Shown: piece by piece, positions 17,423 through 26,377 of the stretch
Numbering within the stretch: the first letter of the stretch is position 1
Layout: the number at the start of each line of letters is the position of its first letter
Assembly: GCF_039832105.1 (NCBI RefSeq)
Contig: NZ_JBDOHS010000010.1
Location: 1-64,000 of the forward strand
DNA: 64,000 nucleotides
Source: Dorea_A sp016295505
GTDB taxonomy: Bacteria > Bacillota > Clostridia > Lachnospirales > Lachnospiraceae
Direction of reading: 5' to 3'
Program-made: the position numbers and the translations under genes
The notes under the pieces: generated by a model
Told to the model about the DNA's origin: nothing
The model's input: the letters and a program-made list of their open reading frames with translations, nothing else
The model's database searches: none

Positions 17423-18502
17423 ATGAAGTATGCATTAATTGGATGTGGAAGAATTTCACCAAATCATATTATGGCAGCGAAGAATAACCATCTGGATATG
17501 GTTGCTATCTGTGATGTTGATGGATCCTGTATGGAAGATAAAATTCGAAAATTTGATATACCTGTAACTGTTAAGAAGTATATAGATTATAAAGAACTTC
17601 TTTTCGTAGAAAAACCAGAGTTGGTCGCTGTATGTACAGAGAGTGGTTTGCATGCGAAGATTGCAATTGACTGTATTAATGCGGGATGTAATGTAATCAT
17701 AGAGAAACCAATTGCACTTTCCATAAAAGATGCTGATGCTATCATTGAGGCTGCGAAAAAAAATAATGTTAAAGTTTGTGTAAGCCATCAGAATCGTTTT
17801 AATAAGTCAATTCAGAAAATTCGTGATGCGGTAGATAAAGGTCGATTTGGGAAAATGTATCATGGTACTGCTCACGTCAGATGGGCACGTGACTGGGAGT
17901 ATTATTCCAGGGCTAAATGGAGAGGAACCTGGGCCCAGGACGGTGGATGTCTCATGAATCAGTGCATCCATAATATCGACCTTTTGATTTGGATGCTGGG
18001 TGGTGAGCCTGTTGAAGTTATGGCATATACTGATCGCTTGAGACATGATTATATTGAAGCGGAAGATTTAGGTATTGCTATTGTAAAATTCGCAAATGGT
18101 GCGTATGGTATTATCGAAGGAACAACCAATGTATATCCGAAAAATCTGGAAGAAACTCTCTATTTGTTTGGGGAAAAGGGAACCGTTAAAGCCGGAGGTA
18201 CTTCTGTAAATAAGATTGAGGAATGGGCTTTTTCTGATGCGCTGGATGATGCGAATGAAGTAAAAGCAGAATTTTGTGAAAATCCGCCTTCTGTATATGG
18301 ATTTGGCCATACACCGCTTTATGCAGATGTAATTGATGCGATTGAAAGCGACCATGATCCACTTGTCACAGCTGAAGATGGAAAGAAAGCTCTTGAGATG
18401 ATTTTGGCTATATATAAATCTGCAGCAGAAGGAGAACGGGTACAGTTCCCGTTAGAGGCATGTGATACACTTGATTTTACAGGAAGGTTTGATCATGAGT
18501 AA
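17423..18502 (+). CDS. Gfo/Idh/MocA oxidoreductase, WbpB/WlbA-like
   Basis: A 359-residue NAD-dependent oxidoreductase. N-terminal Rossmann motif ALIGCGRISPNHI, the EKPIAL catalytic lysine motif near residue 95, and DGGCLMNQCIHNIDLL with the active-site His. The DGG...MNQ.IH.IDLL segment is characteristic of WlbA/WbpB, which oxidise the 3-OH of UDP-GlcNAcA. The next genes supply the transaminase and acetyltransferase. It overlaps the acetyltransferase start by eight bases. Confidence 0.88.
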   Translation: MKYALIGCGRISPNHIMAAKNNHLDMVAICDVDGSCMEDKIRKFDIPVTVKKYIDYKELLFVEKPELVAVCTESGLHAKIAIDCINAGCNVIIEKPIALSIKDADAIIEAAKKNNVKVCVSHQNRFNKSIQKIRDAVDKGRFGKMYHGTAHVRWARDWEYYSRAKWRGTWAQDGGCLMNQCIHNIDLLIWMLGGEPVEVMAYTDRLRHDYIEAEDLGIAIVKFANGAYGIIEGTTNVYPKNLEETLYLFGEKGTVKAGGTSVNKIEEWAFSDALDDANEVKAEFCENPPSVYGFGHTPLYADVIDAIESDHDPLVTAEDGKKALEMILAIYKSAAEGERVQFPLEACDTLDFTGRFDHE

Positions 18503-19061
18503 TTATTTTGTTCATGAGTCATCTTATGTGGATGATGACGTCGAAATTGGAAATGGTACAAAGATATGGCATTTCTGCCATATTCAGAAAGGAGCCAGAA
18601 TTGGTGAAAATTGTTCTTTTGGTCAAAATGTAAACGTATCCAACAATGTAAAGATTGGAAATGGCGTGAAAGTGCAGAATAATGTGTCTATTTATGAAGG
18701 TGTAGAATTGGAAGATTACGTGTTTTGCGGACCATCCATGGTATTTACCAATGATCTGACCCCCAGAGCTAAATATCCTAAGGGACATGCAGGGTATAAA
18801 CATACTTTGATAAAGACCGGAGCAACGATAGGAGCAAATGCAACAATCGTATGTGGCCACGAACTGGGAGAATGGTGTACAATTGCGGCAGGGGCTGTTA
18901 TTACGAAAAATGTTCCTGCACATGCACTTATGGCGGGGATACCTGCAAAACAGATTGGCTGGGTATGTGAATGTGGACAGGTTTTAAATGATGATCTGGA
19001 ATGCCCGGATTGTAAGCGTACATATCGGATGAAGAATAATTTGTTGACAGAGGTGAAATAG
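18495..19061 (+). CDS. Sugar 3-N-acetyltransferase, WbpD/WlbB-like
   Basis: A 188-residue left-handed beta-helix acetyltransferase. It starts at ATG 18495 after AGGAAGG and inside the end of the oxidoreductase gene. The hexapeptide repeats run to about residue 155. The C-terminal tail carries two CxC/CxxC pairs (CECG...CPDC), a zinc-ribbon-like knuckle seen in some WlbB relatives. It should acetylate the 3-amino group made by the next gene's product, giving a diacetamido-uronic acid. Confidence 0.86.
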   Translation: MSNYFVHESSYVDDDVEIGNGTKIWHFCHIQKGARIGENCSFGQNVNVSNNVKIGNGVKVQNNVSIYEGVELEDYVFCGPSMVFTNDLTPRAKYPKGHAGYKHTLIKTGATIGANATIVCGHELGEWCTIAAGAVITKNVPAHALMAGIPAKQIGWVCECGQVLNDDLECPDCKRTYRMKNNLLTEVK

Positions 19062-20198
19062 ATGGAATTTCGTGATCTGAAAAAACAGTATCAGGTTTTA
19101 AAGTCAGAAATAGATGCAAATATTGCGGAAGTATTAACCAGTGCTCGTTTTATTTCCGGTTCTCAGGTAAAAGAACTTGAGCAGAAATTGGCAGAGTATG
19201 TTGGCGTTAAACATTGCATCACCTGTGGTAATGGGACCGATGCGATTACCCTTGCAATGATGACATGGGGAATTGATGAAGGTGATGCAGTTTTTGTGCC
19301 TGATTTTACATTCTTTTCCAGTGGAGAATGTCCTGCATATGAAGGCGCCACTCCGATTTATGTGGATGTAGAGAAGGATTCCTATAATATGGATCCTGCA
19401 AAATTGGAAATTGCTATTCAAAAGATAATTGCTGAAGGAAAATACAGCCCTAAGGCAGTAGTGGCAGTTGATTTGTTTGGCAGACCGGCTGATTATGCTA
19501 AGATACGACCAATCTGCCACAAATATGGTCTGCTTCTTATGGAAGATGGAGCCCAGGGATTTGGTGGCTCTATTAATGGCAAGATGGCTTGCAGTTTTGG
19601 TGATATTTCCACTACCAGTTTCTTTCCGGCAAAACCACTTGGCTGTTATGGAGATGGTGGTGCCATATTTACTGATAATGATGAATGGGCGGCTGTTCTT
19701 AGAAGTCTGACTGTTCATGGTAAGAGTGGAGATGATAAATACAACAATATTCGCATTGGAATGAATAGCCGATTAGATACTATTCAGGCAGCAGTACTTC
19801 TTCCTAAACTGGAAGCTTTTAAGAAATATGAATTGGCGGCAGTGAATAAAGTTGCTGAAGAATATACAAAGCGTCTGAATAATAGTTGCCTGACACTTCC
19901 GATTATTCCCGATGGAATGATCAGCAGTTGGGCCCAGTACACAATACAACTGCCGGAAAAAACGGACCGTGCTGGTCTTCAGGCACATCTGAAATCTTTT
20001 GGTATTCCTACTATGGTTTACTATGTGAAACCAATGCATCTTCAGGGGGCATTTGAGGGAATGGCCAGCAGTAGAGCGGATTGCGAAGTAACAGAGCATC
20101 TCTGTAAATGTGTACTAAGCCTTCCAATTCATCCCTATATAGAAAAAGAAGACGTGGAGATAGTGTGTGAGCATTTGCTGGAGTATATAGATGAGTAA
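19062..20198 (+). CDS. DegT/DnrJ/EryC1 aminotransferase, WbpE/WlbC-like
   Basis: A 378-residue PLP aminotransferase. The N-terminus MEFRDLKKQY and SARFISGSQV match WbpE/WlbC, which transaminate the 3-keto UDP-uronic acid. The PLP lysine is in TTSFFPAKPLGC and PLP contacts are in EDGAQGFGG. It begins at the base after the acetyltransferase stop and overlaps the following glycosyltransferase by eight bases. Together with 14941, 17423 and 18495 it forms a complete WbpA-B-D-E-type set. Confidence 0.9.
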   Translation: MEFRDLKKQYQVLKSEIDANIAEVLTSARFISGSQVKELEQKLAEYVGVKHCITCGNGTDAITLAMMTWGIDEGDAVFVPDFTFFSSGECPAYEGATPIYVDVEKDSYNMDPAKLEIAIQKIIAEGKYSPKAVVAVDLFGRPADYAKIRPICHKYGLLLMEDGAQGFGGSINGKMACSFGDISTTSFFPAKPLGCYGDGGAIFTDNDEWAAVLRSLTVHGKSGDDKYNNIRIGMNSRLDTIQAAVLLPKLEAFKKYELAAVNKVAEEYTKRLNNSCLTLPIIPDGMISSWAQYTIQLPEKTDRAGLQAHLKSFGIPTMVYYVKPMHLQGAFEGMASSRADCEVTEHLCKCVLSLPIHPYIEKEDVEIVCEHLLEYIDE

Positions 20199-21348
20199 AC
20201 AGATTCTTTTTATACTGGATTGGTATCCGACAAAAACAAATAACGGTTGTGTGTTTGCAAAGCATCTAATCTGTGCAATTGCAGATATGGGATATGAATG
20301 TGTGGTAATTGCACCGCGCATTATTAGTAGGATGGCTTTTCACACGAACAATAAAGTTTCATATAAAAGGATTGAATATACGGAGCGGGGATCTAAGATA
20401 AGAATTTTCACTCCATTTTACCTGTATCTCTCCTCGCGGAAACAGACTATGCGATTTTCAATGGATAATCATTTCCATTCAGTAATGACTACGATTCGTA
20501 AAGAAAAACTGATACCGGATCTTGTTTATGGACATTTCATCTATCAATGTGGTCTGACTGCAGCGAGAGTAGGTGAAAAACTTGGAATTCCCGCATATTG
20601 TGCATGCGGGGAGAATTCTCTTCGTTTGGAAAAAGGTAAGGCGCCATATGATACGGGGATGAAATATTGCAATTGGAAAAAGACCCTGGAAAAACTTTCC
20701 GGGATCATCAGCGTATCAAGTAATAACAAAGTGCTTCTTCGAGATAATGGATTTGTGAATGAAACCATGCCAATTGGCGTGTTTCCGAATGGAGTTGATG
20801 ATACAAAATTCCGCCGCATGGATAAGAAGACCTGTAGAAAAGTATTAGGGTTTCCAGAAGATGTGTTTATTGTAGCATTTACTGGAGCGTTCACTACGAA
20901 TAAGGGGGCAGACCGATTGAATGAAGCACTTAAATCCTGTGAGAATGTTTACGCAATTTTTATGGGACAAGGGATAGTAGATCCAGATTGTGAGCGTATA
21001 TTATTCAAAGGAAGAGTATCCAATAATGACGTAGCCAAGTATCTGAATGCAGCAGATATATTTGTTCTTCCGACAAAAGGTGAAGGATGCTGTAATGCAA
21101 TTATAGAAGCTTTAGCATGCGGATTGCCTGTTGTATCTTCGGATCTTCCGTTCAATGATGATATCTTAAATGACCAAAATTCAATACGAATTGATGTAGA
21201 TGATGTGAAACAAATTCAGGAGAGTATTTGTAGGTTATATGAGAATCCGAAGCTTTGTGAAAAACTGGCAAAGGGTGCAAAAAGGTCAGCAGAGAGTCTG
21301 AATATCAGAACACGTGCTAAAAGAATTTTAGAATATATGGGGTTGTAA
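20191..21348 (+). CDS. Glycosyltransferase family 4
   Basis: A 385-residue GT-B enzyme. N-terminal ILDWYPTKTNNGCVFAKHL is a typical acceptor-domain opening for this group. The C-terminal nucleotide-sugar site includes FVLPTKGEGCCNAIIEALACG and VVSSDLPFNDDIL. Cytoplasmic, acting on the lipid-linked repeat unit. It overlaps the aminotransferase by eight bases and precedes the Wzy/ligase-like membrane protein by two bases. Specificity cannot be read from sequence. Confidence 0.87.
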   Translation: MSKQILFILDWYPTKTNNGCVFAKHLICAIADMGYECVVIAPRIISRMAFHTNNKVSYKRIEYTERGSKIRIFTPFYLYLSSRKQTMRFSMDNHFHSVMTTIRKEKLIPDLVYGHFIYQCGLTAARVGEKLGIPAYCACGENSLRLEKGKAPYDTGMKYCNWKKTLEKLSGIISVSSNNKVLLRDNGFVNETMPIGVFPNGVDDTKFRRMDKKTCRKVLGFPEDVFIVAFTGAFTTNKGADRLNEALKSCENVYAIFMGQGIVDPDCERILFKGRVSNNDVAKYLNAADIFVLPTKGEGCCNAIIEALACGLPVVSSDLPFNDDILNDQNSIRIDVDDVKQIQESICRLYENPKLCEKLAKGAKRSAESLNIRTRAKRILEYMGL

Positions 21349-21350
21349 GT

Positions 21351-22550
21351 ATGGAATTACTATTTGTGGCGAAATTGGCATTGTATGGAATGTTCTTAAA
21401 TTATTACTGCTACTATGTCATTACCGGTACATTTATTCCTTATGGAACAATAATCTTTTTTGGGGTTGCAGCGGCATGTGTGGGTGTGAACGTCTTAAAA
21501 GATCAATTGGTACATGTGGGAAAAGAAATGCGTTGTTGGGCTTTTTACGGTTTGTTGGCATTGATAACCATGGGGTTTGCGGTAGATCCCAGTGGTGTGG
21601 TTGGTGATGTGTTAAAATATATGCAGAGACTTGCACTGATTGCAATGATAGCGTATATTTGTGAGAAAGAGCACTCTATTAGGTTTGGACTCAGGTTGCT
21701 TGCAGTCGATGCAGTGGCCTGTGCGATAGCAATTCTATATATGGTAGATGATATTCAGCAGAAATTAAGTATATCGTCATCTGCAAATCTTAGTGCAAAT
21801 GATGTTGGTGCATTAATGGCGTTTGGTGTTTTTGCGGTATTATTTGCATTTGGCAAAAAAACATCAATAATTACATCCTTAATAAAGGCGGCATTTATAA
21901 TAGCGATGGTAACCGTAATATTCCTGGCTGGATCGAGAAAAAGCATTTTTGCGGTTATTATTCTTTTGGCTTTATTGATACTTTTCTGTGGAAAGGATTA
22001 TATAAAGAGAAGTTCTATTATGTCTATAATGACAATAGTTGTTGTATGTGCAATTGCTTTTTGGTTTATAAATAAAAATCTGGCTCCACATGTTGAGGAG
22101 ACAAATCTTTATGTTAGATTGTTTGGCCGAGGTGCAGAAGCGGCGGATGCTTCTAATGATGCAAGAGTAGAGTTATATATATTGGCATTGCAGGAGTTCT
22201 TCAAACGTCCTATCCTCGGTTTGGGATTTAATAATTTTGTTGTGGTTCATGGAAATTATACACATTCTACATATGTAGAGACTTTAGCGTGTAATGGGCT
22301 TATAGGATTGCTTTATTTATTTCCTTACTATTATATGTTGAAAAACCAGATAAAGCTTATCAGGTTAAACGCGCATGATTACGAAGAATACACGTTCCAA
22401 AAGGAAATGCTTGCATTCTTGCTTATGTTTTTGTTTGTTGGTATTGGTGTTCCATATATGTATAAGGACAATCCATGTATTATACTTGGGATGATTATAG
22501 CGTCCCAGTACAATTCTTACAGGAGACTGCGAATAAAACGTCAGGAGTAG
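21351..22550 (+). CDS. O-antigen ligase/polymerase-like (Wzy/WaaL) membrane protein
   Basis: A 399-residue polytopic membrane protein with about 10-11 hydrophobic segments. It has the ligase/Wzy_C hallmarks: GSRKSIFAV in a mid-protein helix, and after a large extracellular loop the PILGLGFNNF then HSTYVETLACNGLIGLLYLF segment. It could polymerise the repeat unit or ligate finished chains to a cell-surface acceptor. The window also has an ABC exporter but no Wzx-type flippase, which favours a ligase or an atypical arrangement. Confidence 0.83.
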   Translation: MELLFVAKLALYGMFLNYYCYYVITGTFIPYGTIIFFGVAAACVGVNVLKDQLVHVGKEMRCWAFYGLLALITMGFAVDPSGVVGDVLKYMQRLALIAMIAYICEKEHSIRFGLRLLAVDAVACAIAILYMVDDIQQKLSISSSANLSANDVGALMAFGVFAVLFAFGKKTSIITSLIKAAFIIAMVTVIFLAGSRKSIFAVIILLALLILFCGKDYIKRSSIMSIMTIVVVCAIAFWFINKNLAPHVEETNLYVRLFGRGAEAADASNDARVELYILALQEFFKRPILGLGFNNFVVVHGNYTHSTYVETLACNGLIGLLYLFPYYYMLKNQIKLIRLNAHDYEEYTFQKEMLAFLLMFLFVGIGVPYMYKDNPCIILGMIIASQYNSYRRLRIKRQE

Positions 22551-22554
22551 TAAA

Positions 22555-23700
22555 ATGGCAAAGAAACCGATTAGAGTATTACATGTAATAGCGGATTTTA
22601 AAAAAGGTGGAATTCAGGCAGAAGTAATGTATCCGGCAAGAATCTTAAGTAAAGAAGATGTTTTGTTTGATGTCATGCTGTTGTCTGATACCATTGGATA
22701 TTATGAAGATGAATTTAAAAAATATGGGAATATTTATCGGATTCCTTTGAAAAAGAAAAAGACAAAAATCGGCAGGTTTTTATCTATCTTTACGAATTAT
22801 GTGTATGTGCAAAGAGAGATGAATCACTTCTTACGGGAGCATCCGAACTACGATGCCGTACATGCAAGACATATCATTTTGAATGCTCCGTGTATCCTTG
22901 CGGCCAAGAAGGCGGGAATCCCGGTAAGGATAGCTCATTGCGCGGTTGACAGACCGAAAGGGAAATTTAAAGATCGTCAATATGTGACATGGTATCTGGC
23001 ATACTGCGCCGGAGTGCTACGAAGAAATGCTACACATTGTTTTGGAGTAACTAAAAGTGCGGTAGAGTATTTGTGTGGTGAAGGCAATGGGAGTGTTATG
23101 AAAAATCCTACCATTGCATTGGACAAGTTTAATCCGGAGATATATAAAAATATTACTTCGGATAATCGAATTCATCTGATTATGGTTGGGAGCTATGGAG
23201 AGAGGAAAAATCAAAGATTTGCAGTGGATATACTGAAAGAATTATCGATATCTCATCCTGATACGACGCTTACCTTTATCGGATATTCAAGGACCCCATC
23301 TGATCCATATTTGCCAAATCTGAAAGAATATGTGAAGGTTCTTGGGCTTAAGGATAAAGTGAGATTTTTGCCACAAGATGCAGATATTCCGGCTGAAATG
23401 GCGAAGGCAACGATTTTATTGATTCCGTCACTTCAGGAAGGTTTGCCCAACGTTGCCCTTGAAGCACAGGCAATGGGGCTTCCATGCTTTGTTTCTGATG
23501 CTGTATCCGACGAATGCAATTGTGGCATCTGTTCGTTCTTTCCCCTAAGTATAGGCGCGAAGGGGTGGGCAGATAGAATTATTGAATATGTAGAGACGAA
23601 TGGATATGGTAAACATTTTGTAGATATGAGCGAGTGGGATAATTGTAAGATCTGTCAGGAATATCTGGAATATTGGCGTGGAAAGCCTCTTCGGTTATAG
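22555..23700 (+). CDS. Glycosyltransferase family 4
   Basis: A 381-residue GT-B glycosyltransferase starting MAKKPIRVLHVIADFKKGG, a standard GT4 opening with the acceptor-binding glycines. The donor site is LIPSLQEGLPNVALEAQAMG, with the ExxxxxxxE pair, followed by CFVSDAVSDEC. A central segment, LIMVGSYGERKNQRFAVDIL, begins the C-terminal Rossmann domain. It lies four bases after the ligase-like gene. Sugar specificity unknown. Confidence 0.9.
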   Translation: MAKKPIRVLHVIADFKKGGIQAEVMYPARILSKEDVLFDVMLLSDTIGYYEDEFKKYGNIYRIPLKKKKTKIGRFLSIFTNYVYVQREMNHFLREHPNYDAVHARHIILNAPCILAAKKAGIPVRIAHCAVDRPKGKFKDRQYVTWYLAYCAGVLRRNATHCFGVTKSAVEYLCGEGNGSVMKNPTIALDKFNPEIYKNITSDNRIHLIMVGSYGERKNQRFAVDILKELSISHPDTTLTFIGYSRTPSDPYLPNLKEYVKVLGLKDKVRFLPQDADIPAEMAKATILLIPSLQEGLPNVALEAQAMGLPCFVSDAVSDECNCGICSFFPLSIGAKGWADRIIEYVETNGYGKHFVDMSEWDNCKICQEYLEYWRGKPLRL

Positions 23701-23711
23701 AAAGGGATTGT

Positions 23712-24746
23712 ATGTTTGTTTCATTTTTGGTGCCTATATATAATGTCGAAAAATATTTGAAAAAGTGCATTGATTCTATTCTCATTCAAACAGGGTGTCC
23801 TTTTGAAATTATTTTGATTGATGATGGATCTACAGACAGTTGTCCGGATATTTGTGATCAATATCAAGCTGCATGTCCGGATATAGTCAGAGTGATTCAT
23901 AAAGAGAATGAAGGATTGCTTCTTACAAGACGCAGAGGCTTTAAGGAAGCGAAAGGAGATTGGTTTATCTGTATAGATTCAGACGATTATATAGATCCTC
24001 AACTTCTTAGTACTGTTGTAGACACTATAAATCACTATAAATGTGATATGGTCATGTATAATTACTGCTATATTGATGATTTTGGAAATGTGTCTGGGTC
24101 AAAACTGAACTTAAATGACGGTATGGTATATGAAGGAAAAAAGAAACAACTGCTTTATGAAGAGAGAATGACGACTACTAATATAAATAATATGTGGCTT
24201 CGTGCTATTCATAGAGATATTGTTGACATAGAGGCAGATTACAGTGAAATTGGTCTGCGGAATATGTGTGAAGATGCAGTTCAAGTATTGCCGTTGTATA
24301 CTAATACAAAAAAAACAGTATATATAAATAAGGTGCTTTATTATTATCGAAAAGGGAATGGAAGTATTACCAGTAACGCAACACTTGCCAATTGGAGGGC
24401 AATTCATCGTTCTTTTACAATTGAACAGGATTATGCAGTACTTTGGAAGATTCCACATAACGTTGAGCAAAAGCGCTATACGAAGCAGCTGGAAAATATA
24501 ATTAATTGTATTCGGTGGTTATATAGAGATGGTAAAAATGCAATAAATATGCCTATGAAGGATGAGATCGTTATTTTGAAGAAAGATTCAATGTTTGAGG
24601 AATGTTTAAAGAACTATGATAAGAAATATCTTTCTACTCGATATAACAGTGTTTGTGTTCCTTTTATTGCTTTTCTGTTAAAAAAGGAAAAGCAATTTCT
24701 ATTAGATGCCTTTTTTAAACTGGAGAGTAGGTTATTAAAAATATGA
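23712..24746 (+). CDS. Glycosyltransferase family 2
   Basis: A 344-residue GT-A inverting transferase. Motifs: LVPIYNVEKYLKKCIDSI, DDGSTD and DSDDYID. Unlike most family 2 enzymes it has LLTRRRGFKEAKGD where ARNxGL is usual; the same variant occurs in the gene at 25322, so these two are probably paralogues. ATG 23712 starts 11 bases after the previous stop. It overlaps the downstream acetyltransferase by four bases (ATGA). Confidence 0.88.
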   Translation: MFVSFLVPIYNVEKYLKKCIDSILIQTGCPFEIILIDDGSTDSCPDICDQYQAACPDIVRVIHKENEGLLLTRRRGFKEAKGDWFICIDSDDYIDPQLLSTVVDTINHYKCDMVMYNYCYIDDFGNVSGSKLNLNDGMVYEGKKKQLLYEERMTTTNINNMWLRAIHRDIVDIEADYSEIGLRNMCEDAVQVLPLYTNTKKTVYINKVLYYYRKGNGSITSNATLANWRAIHRSFTIEQDYAVLWKIPHNVEQKRYTKQLENIINCIRWLYRDGKNAINMPMKDEIVILKKDSMFEECLKNYDKKYLSTRYNSVCVPFIAFLLKKEKQFLLDAFFKLESRLLKI

Positions 24747-25318
24747 ATCCAAATTGTACAAGTTTTAACGAAGTAAAACAGATTATAAGCGAAGAAAGAA
24801 AAATGTATGTTAATGACCGATATTTGTTTATGAAATGGTCACATCAAAAACGTTACCTCATATGGAAATGTTTATCGTGCTTTAGAATGGCGCAATATTG
24901 GAAAGCAGTTATAAAAGATTCGGATGTAGGGCTTGCAAAAAGGCTTTATGCGAAATTAGCGTATCGCCACTATTTCCGGCAGAGAAATATATATAGTGAA
25001 AGGTCAGGCGTTGAGATTGCCAATCACTGTGTACTAGGACGAAGGTTGGATATCTGGCATGGTAGCGTTGTAATTAGTGGATCTCTTGGTGATGACTGTG
25101 TGATTCATGGGAATAATGTGATTGGTAATAAAGGTAACGGAGATGACGGGATTCCAGTTCTGGGAAATGGAGTGGATTTAGGTGTTGGAGCGGTTGTGAT
25201 AGGCAATATTCATATTGCAGATCAATGTATAATCGGAGCCAATGCCGTTGTGATAAAAGATTTTGAAGAAGTTGGTAGCCTGATTGTTGGGGTACCAGCG
25301 CAGATGAAAGGAAAGTAA
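24743..25318 (+). CDS. Serine-acetyltransferase-like hexapeptide acetyltransferase
   Basis: A 191-residue protein with an N-terminal helical part (about 1-85) and a C-terminal left-handed beta-helix. The fold pattern, GDDCVIHGNNVIGNKG and GVDLGVGAVVIGN, is that of CysE-like acyltransferases found in polysaccharide loci. It is embedded between two glycosyltransferases with an ATGA overlap at its start, so a sugar O-acetyl modification is more likely than cysteine synthesis. The acceptor is unknown. Confidence 0.78.
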   Translation: MNPNCTSFNEVKQIISEERKMYVNDRYLFMKWSHQKRYLIWKCLSCFRMAQYWKAVIKDSDVGLAKRLYAKLAYRHYFRQRNIYSERSGVEIANHCVLGRRLDIWHGSVVISGSLGDDCVIHGNNVIGNKGNGDDGIPVLGNGVDLGVGAVVIGNIHIADQCIIGANAVVIKDFEEVGSLIVGVPAQMKGK

Positions 25319-25321
25319 ACG

Positions 25322-26377
25322 ATGCTGTTTAGTGTATGTATACCGGTTTATAATACATCAAAATATTTAGAAGAGTGTCTGGAGTCGGTATTAAGGCAAA
25401 CGGAAAAGGATTACGAAATTGTTTTGATAGATGATGGCTCCACAGATGATTGTCCGCGTATATGTGACAGATATGCAGAAAATTATTCAAATATCAGAGT
25501 CATTCATAAAGAAAATGAAGGATTACTTATGGCGAGAAGGCGTGGATTTAAAGAAGCAAAAGGTGATTATTTTGTTTGTATCGATTCAGATGATTTTTTT
25601 TATGATAGTGATGCTTTGAAAAAAATTAAATGCATGATTGAACAAAAAAATGCTGATTTACTTATTTACGAATATATTTGTGGCTCTGATAAATCTTATT
25701 ATAATCAGACTAATCGGCGAATATCATTGTTTGATATGCCCAATGGATATGTGTTTCAAAATGAAAATAAGGAGAAGCTTTATCACAAACTTCTGTTGGG
25801 AAAAGATTTGAATGCAATATTTGTAAAGGTTGTCTCACGTAATCTTATGGATTGGGATGAGGACTATAATAAATGGAAAAATGAGTTAGTAAATAGTTTG
25901 GGGGAAGATTTACTACAAAGTTTGCCGATTCTGGATGCAGCTAAGAAAGTTGTTTATTTAAAAGAACCGCTCTATTTTTATAGATGGAATGGAGAGAGTA
26001 TTTCTAGAAACATTAATCCTGAATATTATTATTCATATCGTGCAATATACAAGCGCACAGATGAATATTTGAATAAATGGGGATTTGATAATGATAGTGT
26101 CAGCCAAATTAAACAAAAAAGAATTAATATGATTTTAAATGTCCTTTTAGCGGAAATTCGTGATAAAAAGAAATGGCTGGAAGTATTAGATAGCGTTGCT
26201 GATGATGAGTTTTTCCAGGAATTGTGGAAAGAAAGAAACGTTTCAAAAATTAGTACATATTATCAGCTTGCGGGGAATCTTATTATAAAAAAACATTTTT
26301 TAACACTTCAGATTGTAAAACAGAGTGTAAAAATTCTTTCAGGTGTGAAAAAGCGTATTTTCAAAAGGAGTTTATGA
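25322..26377 (+). CDS. Glycosyltransferase family 2, paralogue of the 23712 gene
   Basis: A 351-residue GT-A enzyme with VCIPVYNTSKYLEECLESV, DDGSTDDCP, and DSDDFF. It shares LLMARRRGFKEAKGD with the gene at 23712, a departure from the common ARNxGL block. The C-terminal half is AT-rich and divergent. Three bases follow the acetyltransferase stop; it overlaps the next GT2 by four bases (ATGA) after AAGGAG. Donor unknown. Confidence 0.87.
   Translation: MLFSVCIPVYNTSKYLEECLESVLRQTEKDYEIVLIDDGSTDDCPRICDRYAENYSNIRVIHKENEGLLMARRRGFKEAKGDYFVCIDSDDFFYDSDALKKIKCMIEQKNADLLIYEYICGSDKSYYNQTNRRISLFDMPNGYVFQNENKEKLYHKLLLGKDLNAIFVKVVSRNLMDWDEDYNKWKNELVNSLGEDLLQSLPILDAAKKVVYLKEPLYFYRWNGESISRNINPEYYYSYRAIYKRTDEYLNKWGFDNDSVSQIKQKRINMILNVLLAEIRDKKKWLEVLDSVADDEFFQELWKERNVSKISTYYQLAGNLIIKKHFLTLQIVKQSVKILSGVKKRIFKRSL

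Noticed and set aside
24743..25318. Cysteine biosynthesis serine acetyltransferase
   Set aside because: It is embedded and coupled within a glycosyltransferase operon, so a glycan acetylation role is more likely.
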